Assembly (NCBI RefSeq): GCF_030651915.1
Contig: NZ_JAUSBV010000002.1
Location: forward strand, 572,414 to 636,413
Source: Parvibaculum sp.
GTDB taxonomy: Bacteria; Pseudomonadota; Alphaproteobacteria; Parvibaculales; Parvibaculaceae
Length of the DNA stretch: 64,000 nt
Direction: 5' to 3'
Under the pieces are notes generated by a model. That model was not told the DNA's origin and did no database searches. It saw only the letters and a program-made list of their open reading frames with translations. The translations under genes were made by a program, and so were the position numbers. Of the stretch, positions 7,768-16,411 are shown piece by piece (positions within the stretch are counted from its first letter, which is position 1; each line of letters begins with the position of its first letter).

Positions 7768-9570
7768 ATGGGTCTGATCAAACGGATCGGCAACGAGATT
7801 ACCTTTCTGCGCGCGGCGCTCCGCACGCTGAAAAAGGCAACCGCAATTCGCGAGGACACGACGCACACTTTCGCCGACACGATCGAAGATTTGGCGCGCA
7901 CCAAGCCGAACAATATCGCGATCTATTTCGAAGACCGGACAATCACCTATCGCGAGTACAACGAGGCGGCCAATCGCTATGCGCGCTGGGCCAAGGGCCA
8001 AGGGCTCGGGCGCGGCGACGTGATCGGGCTGATGATGGAAAACCGGCCGGAATATCTCGTGGCCTGGCTCGGTATCATCAAAACCGGCGCCACGGCCGCG
8101 CTGATCAATACCAATCTCACCAAGGGTCCGCTCGCCCATTGCCTCAACATCTCCAACGCGAGTCATCTCGTCTTGGGGAGTGAGCTGGCCGAGAATTACT
8201 CGACGGCAGCCGACCAGCTCGATCGGCCGATGACGGTCTGGGCGACGGGCGGGAACGTGCAGGGCGCCAACAATCTCGACGCGGCACTTGTGCAGCAATC
8301 AGGCGATGCCCTGCCGGGCGATTTCCGGACCGGTCTGACGACCGAAGACGATGCGCTCTACATCTATACCAGCGGCACCACGGGTAATCCCAAGGCAGCA
8401 CGCATCCCGCATGTCCGGCTTCTGACGATGATGGGCGCCTTCGCCGCCGCCGCAAATGCCAAGGAGAGTGACCGCATGTATGTGGTGCTGCCGCTCTATC
8501 ACTCGGCCGGCGGCGTCTGCGCGGTCGGTGCGACGTTGACGGTCGGCGGCTCGGTCATCATCCGGCAGAAATTTTCGGCGACGCAATTCTGGGACGACAC
8601 CCATAAATACGGTGCGACGCTCTTCCAGTATATCGGCGAGCTTTGCCGCTACCTTCTCAACACCAGCAAGCACCCGAAAGAAACCAAGCACAAGCTGCGT
8701 ATGGTGATCGGAAACGGGTTGCGCCCCGAAATCTGGCCGGCCTTCCAGAAGCGCTTCAAGATTCCGCACATTCTGGAGTTCTACGGCGCGACCGAAGGCA
8801 ATGTGGCGCTGATGAATTTCGACGGCACGCAAGGTGCCATCGGCCGCGTGCCGGGCTGGGCGAAAAAGAAGTTCAATGTCGAGATCGTCAAGTTCGACGT
8901 CGAAAACGAGAAGCCCGTGCGCGGACCCGACGGGTTCTGCATTCCGGCCGAGCCCGGCGAGGCCGGTGAAGCGCTCGGCAAAATCAGCAATGATCCCGAT
9001 CAGCCAACGGGACGCTTCGACGGTTATGCCAAGAAGGAAGAGACCGAGAAGAAAATCCTGCGCGACGTCTTCGAGAGTGGCGACGAGTGGTTCCGCACCG
9101 GCGATCTTCTGCGTCAGGATGCGCGGGGCTACTACTATTTCGTCGACCGCATTGGCGATACGTTCCGCTGGAAAGGCGAAAACGTGGCGACATCGGAGGT
9201 GGCCGAGGCTATTTCGGTGTTTCCGGGTGTCAAGGAAGCCAATGTGTACGGCGTCCATGTGCCCGGCGCCGACGGTCGCGCCGGCATGGCCTCGATCGTC
9301 GCCGCGAACGGCGCGCTCGATCTCGACCGGTTCCGCGACCAGATGCAGAAGGAATTGCCGGATTACGCGGTGCCGGTGTTCGTTCGCCTGCAGCCGGAAA
9401 TCGAGATCACCGGCACGTTCAAGCACCGCAAGGTGGAATTGGTGAAGGAAGGCTTCGATCCTTCGCTGGTGCCCGATCCGGTTTATTTCAACTGCCCGGT
9501 GCAGAAGAAGTATGTGCCGCTGGATCAGGGGCTCTATGGGCGGATCTGCGCCGGTGAAATGAGGCTCTGA
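7768..9570 (+). CDS. Long/very-long-chain acyl-CoA synthetase (FATP-like)
   Basis: A 600-residue AMP-forming ligase activating fatty acids to acyl-CoA. The P-loop YIYTSGTTGNPKAARIPH starts near residue 198, the Y-G-A-T-E motif is LEFYGATEGNVALM, and GDEWFRTGDLL with the later RIGDTFRWKGENVAT is the FATP/SLC27 variant of the hinge region. That variant, plus the missing lysine-rich C terminus of FadD, suggests very-long-chain or bile-acid-type substrates. The ATG at 7768 follows CGGAGGGA. The gene stands alone with a strong terminator behind it. Confidence 0.9.
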   Translation: MGLIKRIGNEITFLRAALRTLKKATAIREDTTHTFADTIEDLARTKPNNIAIYFEDRTITYREYNEAANRYARWAKGQGLGRGDVIGLMMENRPEYLVAWLGIIKTGATAALINTNLTKGPLAHCLNISNASHLVLGSELAENYSTAADQLDRPMTVWATGGNVQGANNLDAALVQQSGDALPGDFRTGLTTEDDALYIYTSGTTGNPKAARIPHVRLLTMMGAFAAAANAKESDRMYVVLPLYHSAGGVCAVGATLTVGGSVIIRQKFSATQFWDDTHKYGATLFQYIGELCRYLLNTSKHPKETKHKLRMVIGNGLRPEIWPAFQKRFKIPHILEFYGATEGNVALMNFDGTQGAIGRVPGWAKKKFNVEIVKFDVENEKPVRGPDGFCIPAEPGEAGEALGKISNDPDQPTGRFDGYAKKEETEKKILRDVFESGDEWFRTGDLLRQDARGYYYFVDRIGDTFRWKGENVATSEVAEAISVFPGVKEANVYGVHVPGADGRAGMASIVAANGALDLDRFRDQMQKELPDYAVPVFVRLQPEIEITGTFKHRKVELVKEGFDPSLVPDPVYFNCPVQKKYVPLDQGLYGRICAGEMRL

Positions 9571-9591
9571 AGCGCGCTTCTCCGAGAAACA

Positions 9592-9623
9592 AAAAAGGGC
9601 GGCTCGCATGAGCCGCCCTTTTT
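9592..9623. terminator. Bidirectional rho-independent terminator
   Basis: A perfect 14-bp stem, AAAAAGGGCGGCTC against GAGCCGCCCTTTTT, with a GCAT loop. The A and T runs on both sides let it serve the rightward acyl-CoA synthetase and the leftward LLM oxidoreductase, which converge here. Confidence 0.9.
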
Positions 9624-9640
9624 CTTCGCCGGCCGTTTGC

Positions 9641-10858
9641 TCACTGCGCGGCGTCTGTCTTCTTGCCGAGGCCCATGGCATCGAGGATTTCGGGACGGAT
9701 GTTCTCGGTACCCTTCTTCTCGATGTGCTGGGCGACACGAGAGCCGACCGCCATCATGGCCTGTCCCATGAAGGTCTCGCGGTTGGTGCGCGCCCATTCG
9801 AGCGAAGCCTCGCGATTGACGTTCGTCTCCTGGAATTTCGGGAAGACGTAGCGCGCCATCATTTCATAGGACTTCTTCGTGTTGTCGAAATCGGCCCAGT
9901 TGTGGGCGAGCTGCATGAAGCAGCCGAAACCGCCCGACTGTTGCTTGAGGCGCTCGATCTGCGCGATTGCGTCGTCAGGTGTGCCGATGACGGCCATGCC
10001 GGAATTGATCAGCGCGTCGACGGGATCGGAACCATCGGTCGGCGCCAGCGGCAGGGCCGCGACTTCACGGAAATAATAGAGCCACTTCTCGAGACCAAAG
10101 CGCACATTGGCGCGCGCCTGTTCGCGTGTCTCGGCGATATGAACCGGGCCGACCAGACGCCAGGCGTTGCGGTCGACCGTCTTGCCGTTGTCCTTTGCCG
10201 CGTCCTCGCAGATTGCCCAGTTGGTGGAAAGGGCGTTGAATCCGCCGGCCGATGTCGCGCCGATGGACAGAAGACCGAGGCCGTGCCTGCCAGCCGCGGT
10301 CGCGCCTGTCGGCGAGACCTGGCTTGCGACCGCGATCTCCACGCCGGGGCGCGAATAGGGCGTCATTTGCAGGCGTGCATTGTTGAGTTCGAACCAGCTT
10401 GTCTTCGCTGTGACCGTTTCACCGCGCAGGAGCGGAACCAGAACGTCCAGCGCCTCATCCATCATGTCGCGTTGTTTTGCAACCTCGATGCCCATCATGA
10501 AGGCGTCCGAGGGCAGCGCGCCCGGCCCGACGCCGAACATCACGCGGCCGCGCGTGATGTGGTCGAGCTGGTTGATGCGATCGGCGAGCATCAGCGGGTG
10601 GTGATAGGGGAGCGAAGAGACGCCCGTGCCGAGACGAATGTGTTTGGTGCGCTCGGCGAGCGTCGCGATGAAGAGTTCAGGGCTCGCGATCAGCTCGTAG
10701 CCGGCCGAATGATGTTCGCCGACCCAGGCTTCGTCGTAACCGAGCTTGTCCATCCACTGGACAAGCTCAATGTCGCGCTCGAGCGCCAGCGTCGGGTTCT
10801 CGTCGAGCGGGTGGAAGGGGGCAATGAAGGCGCCGAAGCGCATTTTTGTGCCGGCCAT
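9641..10858 (-). CDS. LLM-class flavin-dependent monooxygenase (limonene-1,2-monooxygenase-like)
   Basis: A 405-residue bacterial-luciferase-fold oxidoreductase that would use reduced flavin and O2. Family blocks include GAFIAPFHP at the N terminus, DEAWVGEHHS, GTGVSSLPYHHPLMLADRI and GVGPGALPSDAFMMGI. The closest described relatives by pattern are limonene monooxygenases and related terpenoid or alkane enzymes. It lies 41 bases downstream of a TetR gene on the same strand, so it is probably the regulated target. A separate flavin reductase is not encoded nearby. Confidence 0.85.
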   Translation of the reverse strand: MAGTKMRFGAFIAPFHPLDENPTLALERDIELVQWMDKLGYDEAWVGEHHSAGYELIASPELFIATLAERTKHIRLGTGVSSLPYHHPLMLADRINQLDHITRGRVMFGVGPGALPSDAFMMGIEVAKQRDMMDEALDVLVPLLRGETVTAKTSWFELNNARLQMTPYSRPGVEIAVASQVSPTGATAAGRHGLGLLSIGATSAGGFNALSTNWAICEDAAKDNGKTVDRNAWRLVGPVHIAETREQARANVRFGLEKWLYYFREVAALPLAPTDGSDPVDALINSGMAVIGTPDDAIAQIERLKQQSGGFGCFMQLAHNWADFDNTKKSYEMMARYVFPKFQETNVNREASLEWARTNRETFMGQAMMAVGSRVAQHIEKKGTENIRPEILDAMGLGKKTDAAQ

Positions 10859-10899
10859 GTCGGGGTTCCTTTTCCTGAGTGTTTCCCTGTTGTCGAATT

Positions 10900-11535
10900 C
10901 TATGTTCTTGCGGGCGTCTTGGCCTTGAAGCCGTTCAGCGCGATGTCGAGAAATTCGCGATTAAATGCCGACGTGTCGGCTTCGGGGTGGCCGCTCCACC
11001 ACGCGGTCAGGGCGCTCCATGTCGCGACGATGGCCGCGGCGCCGATCTCGGGCGTAAAGGTCGGGCGGAACTCGCCGCGCGCCTGGCCGCGTCGCAGAAC
11101 CGCCGCCACGAGGTCGATGACGCTTTCGTTGAGCCGCGAGGTTACGAGATGGGCCGCCGGCTGGTCGAGATACTCGTTCAGCATCTTGCGCATGACGGCT
11201 GCATTGTTCTGCCAGGCTTCCTCGAAAACGGATGATAGGAAGTTGAGCTGTTCCTCGGCCGTGCCGTCCAGCGTCGCCAGCTTCTCGGCCAGCGATGCGG
11301 TGATTTCGTCGTTGAAGGCATGGATCAGCGCCGCCTTGCTGGCAAAATGAAGGAAGAACGTCGCCTTGGCGATGCCGGCGCCGCCGCAAATGTCCTCAAT
11401 GGTGACGCCGTCATAGCCATGCTCACCAAACAAGCGCATCGCCGTGCGGTAGATTTCCTGCCGGGTGCGCTCCTTCTTGCCCGGGCGGCGGGGCGGCGCG
11501 TCCGTTTCGATCTCGGCGGATTTCAACGGCTTCAT
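10900..11535 (-). CDS. TetR-family transcriptional regulator
   Basis: A 211-residue TetR protein with helix-turn-helix VTIEDICGGAGIAKATFFLHF. GGAGG directly abuts the ATG at 11535, so translation may really begin at the TTG nine bases further in (Leu4); the ends differ by three residues only. It lies upstream of the LLM oxidoreductase in one operon and is divergent from an SDR gene, and is the likely local regulator of both. The 169-base divergent gap is AT-richer than its surroundings. Confidence 0.86.
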   Translation of the reverse strand: MKPLKSAEIETDAPPRRPGKKERTRQEIYRTAMRLFGEHGYDGVTIEDICGGAGIAKATFFLHFASKAALIHAFNDEITASLAEKLATLDGTAEEQLNFLSSVFEEAWQNNAAVMRKMLNEYLDQPAAHLVTSRLNESVIDLVAAVLRRGQARGEFRPTFTPEIGAAAIVATWSALTAWWSGHPEADTSAFNREFLDIALNGFKAKTPART

Positions 11536-11704
11536 CCTCCAGTTTTTTCATAACGTGCGGCTCAACAGAAATTAGACCACAGTACATTTTTCTGCAAGCT
11601 AGAGGGTGGGGTCGGCCGTTGCGACACTAGGGCGGATACCCTAGAACATTGACCCAAATGCCGAAAGAGTATCGGTCAAAACAAGCAAAACCGGGAGACG
11701 AAAC

Positions 11705-12514
11705 ATGGGACGGGTAAGCGGCAAGGTGGCGCTGGTAACGGGTGCTGCGAGCGGTATCGGCCGGGGCGCGGCGCTTGCCCTGGCAGCGGAGGGTGCGAAG
11801 CTCGTCGTCACCGATGTCGACGAGGCAGGGCTCAAGGAGACGGCGGCGCTGATCGGCAAGGCCGGCGGCACGGCCTCGGCCCACAAGCATGACGTCACCA
11901 GCGAAGCGCGCTGGGCGGAAATTGTGGCGGCAACCAAATCCGAATTCGGCGGGCTGCACATTCTCGTCAACAATGCCGGCATCGCCATCGGCGCCTCGAT
12001 CTTCGAAATGTCCTACGAAGAATGGACACGGCAGCAGGCGATCAATGTCGACGGGGTGTTCTTCGGCGTCAAACACGCCATACCGCTGATCGCGGCTTCG
12101 GGAGGCGGCTCGGTCATCAACATTTCCTCGGTTGCCGGATTGCAAGGCGCACCGGGATTGGCCGGCTATTGCGCGACCAAGGGGGCGGTCCGGCTTTTCA
12201 CCAAGGCCGTGGCCCTCGAATGCGCGCAAGCGCAGATGAATGTGCGCGTCAACTCGGTGCATCCGGGCATCATCGACACGGCGATCTGGCAGAAGATGAC
12301 ACCGGGTGGCACCGACGCACTCGCCTCCAGCGTGTTGCCGATCGCCGAAGGCGCCAATGCCATCGACCCCAATGCGATCGCGGTGGCGACGCCGCTCGGC
12401 TATGCCGGTCTGCCGTCGGACATCGCGGCCGGGATCGTGTTCCTCGCCTCCGACGAGTCGCGCTACATGACGGGTTCGGAGCTGGTCATCGACGGGGGCA
12501 TGACGGCGCGCTGA
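11705..12514 (+). CDS. SDR-family oxidoreductase
   Basis: A 269-residue classical short-chain dehydrogenase. The cofactor motif is TGAASGIG (13-20); VTDVDE, with an acidic residue ending strand 2, favours NAD(H). The structural NNAG is present, and the catalytic set is Ser in NISSVAG with Y-x3-K in GYCATKGAV. An insertion before the C-terminal substrate loop is seen. The start follows GGGAGACGAAAC. Divergent from the TetR-LLM operon, so it may oxidise the alcohol or diol produced by that pathway (inference). Confidence 0.87.
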   Translation: MGRVSGKVALVTGAASGIGRGAALALAAEGAKLVVTDVDEAGLKETAALIGKAGGTASAHKHDVTSEARWAEIVAATKSEFGGLHILVNNAGIAIGASIFEMSYEEWTRQQAINVDGVFFGVKHAIPLIAASGGGSVINISSVAGLQGAPGLAGYCATKGAVRLFTKAVALECAQAQMNVRVNSVHPGIIDTAIWQKMTPGGTDALASSVLPIAEGANAIDPNAIAVATPLGYAGLPSDIAAGIVFLASDESRYMTGSELVIDGGMTAR

Positions 12515-12515
12515 A

Positions 12516-13580
12516 TTATTGCGTCTGGACGATTTCGTCGGTGATGCGCCAGTGGCCGTCGAGCCAGAGGGCGATCTCGCGGGCGCAAGGATGATCGATG
12601 GCGGCATAGCGGGAACGCAGTGCCGCCATCTCTTTTTCAGGCAGCGCATCGAGACCGGTATCCTGAAGGGCCGCCAGGTCTTCCTCGATCATTTGCGCGA
12701 GCGCCGGACCGGCAATTTTTTCGGCGGCGGAGCGGAAGGCCGCGTCCGGATCATAGGCCGTGTCCCGGTAAAGCATTTCGAGTGTCAGCATCGGAATGCG
12801 GCTCAGCATCGCCTGTGACGCGGGGTTGACGCCATGTGCCGAAATTTCGGCGCCGATTTCGCGCGTGCGGCCGGTGAAGGCGCGCAAGTGAAGGAAGGGC
12901 GACATGCGCTGGCCGTCGTTGACCGGGTAATTGTCCCAGATGAAAGGCTTGCGGCGCAGCGTTTCGGCGGTGCGCGCGAGGTGATCCACCGGCAGTTCCT
13001 TCGAGCAGACGCGCGGGCCCGTCCACATGATTTCGACGGCGGGATCGAGCCGCGTGCCCAGCGCTTCGAGATAGCCGGGTGGACGCTGACCGAAGACGCG
13101 ATCGAGGACCGGGTCGTCGGTGTAGTAGCTCGGGCAGGTGATGAGGCGGCTGGCGCCGGTGCGCGACGCGATCCAGTCGACAATCTCGATCTGCTTGTCG
13201 GCCAGTCCTTCAATGTCGCCGCGCATGTCGTCGAAGAGGATGGCGAGATCGACGCAGCCGATGTCGTCGAGAAAGGCAAGCTTTGCTGCCAGCGCTTCGC
13301 GGGCCTGTGCATCGAAGTTCAGATAGAGCTCGTAGGGGCTGAGGCCGACGCCGAAGCGCACGCCCGCGTCGCGGCATTGCGCGGCGAGGCGTGCGAGGTC
13401 GTCGGCCATTTCCGTCGGATGCGGCTCGGCCCAGTGGCGGCGCAGGAAGGTGTCGGCTTTCGGGGCATAGAGATAGAAGCCGTAACCATGGCCTGCGAGA
13501 AAGGCGATGTTCGCGGCACGCTCTTCCACCGTCCATGGAAGCCCGTAGAAACCTTCGATCGTGCCGAGCTCGGGTGTCAT
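12516..13580 (-). CDS. GH84-type O-GlcNAcase-like beta-N-acetylglucosaminidase
   Basis: A 354-residue protein matching the catalytic domain of protein O-GlcNAcase/hyaluronidase (glycoside hydrolase 84). TIEGFYGLPW (7-16) matches the first family block, YLYAPKADTFLRR supplies the substrate lysine (Lys41), LFDDM gives the twin catalytic aspartates Asp117-Asp118, and WDNYPVND (215-222) matches the asparagine/aspartate block that holds the sugar. There is no signal peptide and no carbohydrate-binding domain, so a cytoplasmic enzyme is expected, unlike secreted clostridial enzymes. It is the last gene of a leftward run after two GSTs (one base from the next). The natural substrate is unknown. Confidence 0.85.
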   Translation of the reverse strand: MTPELGTIEGFYGLPWTVEERAANIAFLAGHGYGFYLYAPKADTFLRRHWAEPHPTEMADDLARLAAQCRDAGVRFGVGLSPYELYLNFDAQAREALAAKLAFLDDIGCVDLAILFDDMRGDIEGLADKQIEIVDWIASRTGASRLITCPSYYTDDPVLDRVFGQRPPGYLEALGTRLDPAVEIMWTGPRVCSKELPVDHLARTAETLRRKPFIWDNYPVNDGQRMSPFLHLRAFTGRTREIGAEISAHGVNPASQAMLSRIPMLTLEMLYRDTAYDPDAAFRSAAEKIAGPALAQMIEEDLAALQDTGLDALPEKEMAALRSRYAAIDHPCAREIALWLDGHWRITDEIVQTQ

Positions 13581-13581
13581 G

Positions 13582-14514
13582 TCAGCCGCGCATGACCAGG
13601 AAGCCGGCGCGCGGGAAGTGCACCACCACCTCGCCGACGCGCGGATCGCTACGCTTCAGCGCGATGTGTTGGGCCGATGATGAAACGAGTTCGCCGGCAA
13701 TCGGGTCGCGGCCGTAATCGTCGGCCATGACCGTCACCCTGTCGCCGGGCTTCAAACCATTGGGCTCGCCGGGATCGGCCGTCACTGTTTCCGTCGAGGT
13801 TGCGGCCTTTGCGATGTCGAGTGCCGCTTCGCGCGAGATTTCCTGCCGGTTGCCATGGCCGACCGCCTTCACCCGCTTTTCCCAGGCGGCGAGATGCGGC
13901 ATGGCTTCGGCACTCTTCATTGCCGCCGGCACGATCCAGCGGATGAAGGCCAGATTGTAATAAGCATTGGCATCGGCAATGCCCGGCGCCTCGCCCATCA
14001 GGAATTTGCGGCCATCCGCCAGTTGCTCCTCGAGCCAGCCGAAATTGGCGCGCAATTGCTCGGCCATCAGCGGCGCACCCGCCTTCATCGCTTCGGTGTC
14101 GAAGGGGCGGCCCATCAGTTTGGTGCGGTCGGCCTTGAAATCCTCGCCCATCGCGTCCGGCGCATTGCCGAAAATGACGGCGACAGCGGCCATGAAGAAG
14201 CTGCGATCGGTCCAGAGCCCCATGCCCCAGCCGAGGCCCTTGTCGCCGCCGACAAAGACCGACGGTTTCGGGAAGCGGCGTTCGAGCTCGCGGATGATGA
14301 TCTGCGTGTCGCAATAGATGTCGGCGCCGATCTGCATGACCGGAATTTTCCGGTAGCCGCCGGTCAGCGCCACCAGTTCGGGTTTCGGCATGATGACGGG
14401 CTCGTCGCAGGCAAACCAGTCGAGGCCCTTGATGCCGAAGACCACGCGCACTTTCTCCGAAAAGGGCGAGATGTCGTATTGATGCAGAATGATGGATGTC
14501 GCGTCGGCGGACAT
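13582..14514 (-). CDS. Glutathione S-transferase with C-terminal extension
   Basis: A 310-residue GST-like protein. LHQYDISPFSEKVRVVFGIK is the N-terminal thioredoxin-fold entry with Ser17 in the SPFSEK active-site position, RKIPVMQIGADIYCDTQIII is the glutathione-binding cis-proline block, and a helical domain follows. About 75 extra residues at the C terminus (GLKPGDRVTVMADDYGRDP onward) look like a small beta domain not found in ordinary 220-residue GSTs. It is squeezed between the GH84 gene and a second GST with gaps of one and nine bases. Confidence 0.83.
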   Translation of the reverse strand: MSADATSIILHQYDISPFSEKVRVVFGIKGLDWFACDEPVIMPKPELVALTGGYRKIPVMQIGADIYCDTQIIIRELERRFPKPSVFVGGDKGLGWGMGLWTDRSFFMAAVAVIFGNAPDAMGEDFKADRTKLMGRPFDTEAMKAGAPLMAEQLRANFGWLEEQLADGRKFLMGEAPGIADANAYYNLAFIRWIVPAAMKSAEAMPHLAAWEKRVKAVGHGNRQEISREAALDIAKAATSTETVTADPGEPNGLKPGDRVTVMADDYGRDPIAGELVSSSAQHIALKRSDPRVGEVVVHFPRAGFLVMRG

Positions 14515-14523
14515 GGAGCGTTC

Positions 14524-15309
14524 CTATTCGAAGTCGTGGCTGAAACGGATGTTGTCTTTCTTCAGGCCGTCGAGGACGATCTCGACGCCGCCGGTCTTCA
14601 TCATCCATTCAAGACGATGGTCGCGATATTCGCGCTTGAAGAGGCCCTGTTCCAGTACATTCGCGATCTGGGTCATGCCGGCAATGCTGTCGCGGGCTTC
14701 CTTCGCCGTCTGCGCGATGCTGGGGCGCGCATTGGCGCGGGCGAGCCAGCGGCCAAGGGGCGAGGTTTCGCCGGGCGCGTTGCCGAAGCCGGCCGAGCCG
14801 TTGACGTAAGGTACGACCGAAAGGTCGCCCCAGCCGAAGCTTTCGCCGTTGAACCAGTCGGCTGTCCCAAGCTGCCGCGTCAGCCATGCATGAATGCGCC
14901 CTGTCTGTTCGGCGGCGCGGGCCTGAATTTCAGCGGCCTTTGCGCCGCTGGCGCGGCGAAAGTAAGCGATTTCGCCGAGGCCCCAGGTGATGGCCTCGTA
15001 ATGCGTGTCGCAGACTTCTTCGATCATGCGGACGCGGGCCCGGTCGGCCGGCGATGCCGGCAGCATGGGCGGGCTCGGGAACTTGTCCTCGAGATATTCG
15101 AGGATAATGGTCGAGTCGAAGATCCGCACGTCGCCGTCGATCAGCGCCGGCACTTCGGCGCGCGGATTGGCGACGGCGAATTCGCCGCGCGCTCCGCCCG
15201 CGCCGATGCCCTCCGGCGTTTTCAGCGTCAGATCGATGCCTTTTTCGCGCGCGGCGATTTTCACCTTCTGCGCATAGGGCGAGAGCGGGTGTTCGTAAAG
15301 CGTCGGCAT
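14524..15309 (-). CDS. Glutathione S-transferase family protein
   Basis: A 261-residue GST. MPTLYEHPLSPYAQKVKIAA contains the SPYAQK active-site entry, AEVPALIDGDVRIFDSTIIL the cis-Pro and glutathione-contact block, and the C-terminal helical domain ends in an unusual 45-residue tail rich in charged residues. It forms a tandem with the preceding GST; the two differ greatly in sequence, so it is not a recent duplication. A role in dehalogenation, ring-opening or conjugation of a xenobiotic is possible but not shown. Confidence 0.83.
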   Translation of the reverse strand: MPTLYEHPLSPYAQKVKIAAREKGIDLTLKTPEGIGAGGARGEFAVANPRAEVPALIDGDVRIFDSTIILEYLEDKFPSPPMLPASPADRARVRMIEEVCDTHYEAITWGLGEIAYFRRASGAKAAEIQARAAEQTGRIHAWLTRQLGTADWFNGESFGWGDLSVVPYVNGSAGFGNAPGETSPLGRWLARANARPSIAQTAKEARDSIAGMTQIANVLEQGLFKREYRDHRLEWMMKTGGVEIVLDGLKKDNIRFSHDFE

Positions 15310-15390
15310 GGCGGTTCCCCCGTTTCGTTTGCGCGATCATCGGCGCGCCGCCGGGCGCTGTCCATGCGCGAGAGATCACGCCTGCGTGAC

Positions 15391-15413
15391 GTGACGCAGC
15401 GTCAATGCGTCAC
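15391..15413. promoter_or_regulatory. TGACGC palindrome cluster
   Basis: TGACGC-A-GCGTCA is a perfect 13-base palindrome (15392-15404) and GTGACGC/GCGTCAC (15391-15397 and 15407-15413) is an overlapping wider dyad. It lies in the 110-base gap after the metallo-beta-lactamase-fold gene and before the GST pair. It may be a regulator site for the GST-GH84 part of the run, or only a transcript hairpin; there is no T run. Confidence 0.35.
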
Positions 15414-15419
15414 GTCCGC

Positions 15420-16400
15420 TCAGACCTTCAGGATGCCTTTTTTCTTCGCCACTTCGGTCATCTGTCCGAACAGCGTCACGGCGTCGTTTGGTGTGCTGTC
15501 GCCGTTGAATTCCTTGTAGAGCGTCGCGACATTGACGACGATGCGCTCGCCATCGCCCCAGCTGTCGTAATCCGACATGTCGATGTCGAGCGCCGCGTCG
15601 AGGGCGGACAGACCTGCATCGTGGCGCTTCTTCGCTTCGTCGCGCACATAGACCAGATAGTCGCGCACCGCCTTGACGCCGTTCTTGCCGGTGATTGGCC
15701 CGTGGCCGGGGACGACGGTTTCGACATCCATCGCCATGATCTTGTCGCAGGCATCGATCCAGTTGCCGACCGGGCCTTCCCACATGATCGGGTGGCCCTC
15801 GATGAAGAGAATGTCGCCGGTGAAGACCGTCCTGTCGGCCGGCACATAGACCAGTGCGTCGCCCGGCGTGTGCGCCGGGCCGACATGCATGATGCGGATT
15901 TCCTTCGATCCGACATGGCGCGTCAATTCGGTTTCGAAGGTCGTTGTCGGCAAGGTCTGCGTGACGCCCTTGAAGTCGAAGGCGCCGAAACATTGCGTCA
16001 CATACTTGCCGAGATCGCCGAGACCCGGCGCCATGTCGAGAAAGCCGGCCAGCAGCGCCGGCGGTTCGTGGCGCATTCCCTCGACGGCGAGTTTGTGGGC
16101 GATGATTTCGGCGCCGGCGCAGCATTCATTGCCGTTGCAGTGGTCGCCATTGTGGTGGGTGTTGACGACGGTGTTTATTTTCGCCGCCGCTTTCGGTTCG
16201 GCCTTGCGCATGGCGGCGAGCATGTCGCGGGTCAGCGGCACGTCGAACAGCGTGTCGACAAGGAATGACTCGCCGCTGTCGACGATCAGGCCCGCATTCG
16301 ACCAGCCCCAGCCGCCATCCGGCTGCAGCCAGGCATAGCCGCCATTGCCGAGATCGTGCAGACCCTTGGTGTATTGAAACTTGCCGAGGCCGAGACCCAT
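15420..16400 (-). CDS. Metallo-beta-lactamase-fold hydrolase
   Basis: A 326-residue MBL-fold enzyme. The metal site motif reads NTHHNGDHCNGN (from Asn80): His82, Asp86 and His87 are in place, but the middle histidine of H-x-H-x-D-H is an asparagine (Asn84) with a neighbouring His83. The later ligands are HVGPAHTPGD, an aspartate in VFTGDILFIEGHP and VVPGHGPIT. Three cysteines cluster just after the motif. Such enzymes hydrolyse thioesters, lactones or sulfate esters. It is downstream of an SDR and two CMD-like genes in one leftward operon, so a CoA-thioester or lactone intermediate is a reasonable guess. Confidence 0.82.
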   Translation of the reverse strand: MGLGLGKFQYTKGLHDLGNGGYAWLQPDGGWGWSNAGLIVDSGESFLVDTLFDVPLTRDMLAAMRKAEPKAAAKINTVVNTHHNGDHCNGNECCAGAEIIAHKLAVEGMRHEPPALLAGFLDMAPGLGDLGKYVTQCFGAFDFKGVTQTLPTTTFETELTRHVGSKEIRIMHVGPAHTPGDALVYVPADRTVFTGDILFIEGHPIMWEGPVGNWIDACDKIMAMDVETVVPGHGPITGKNGVKAVRDYLVYVRDEAKKRHDAGLSALDAALDIDMSDYDSWGDGERIVVNVATLYKEFNGDSTPNDAVTLFGQMTEVAKKKGILKV

Positions 16401-16411
16401 GATGTTTCTCC

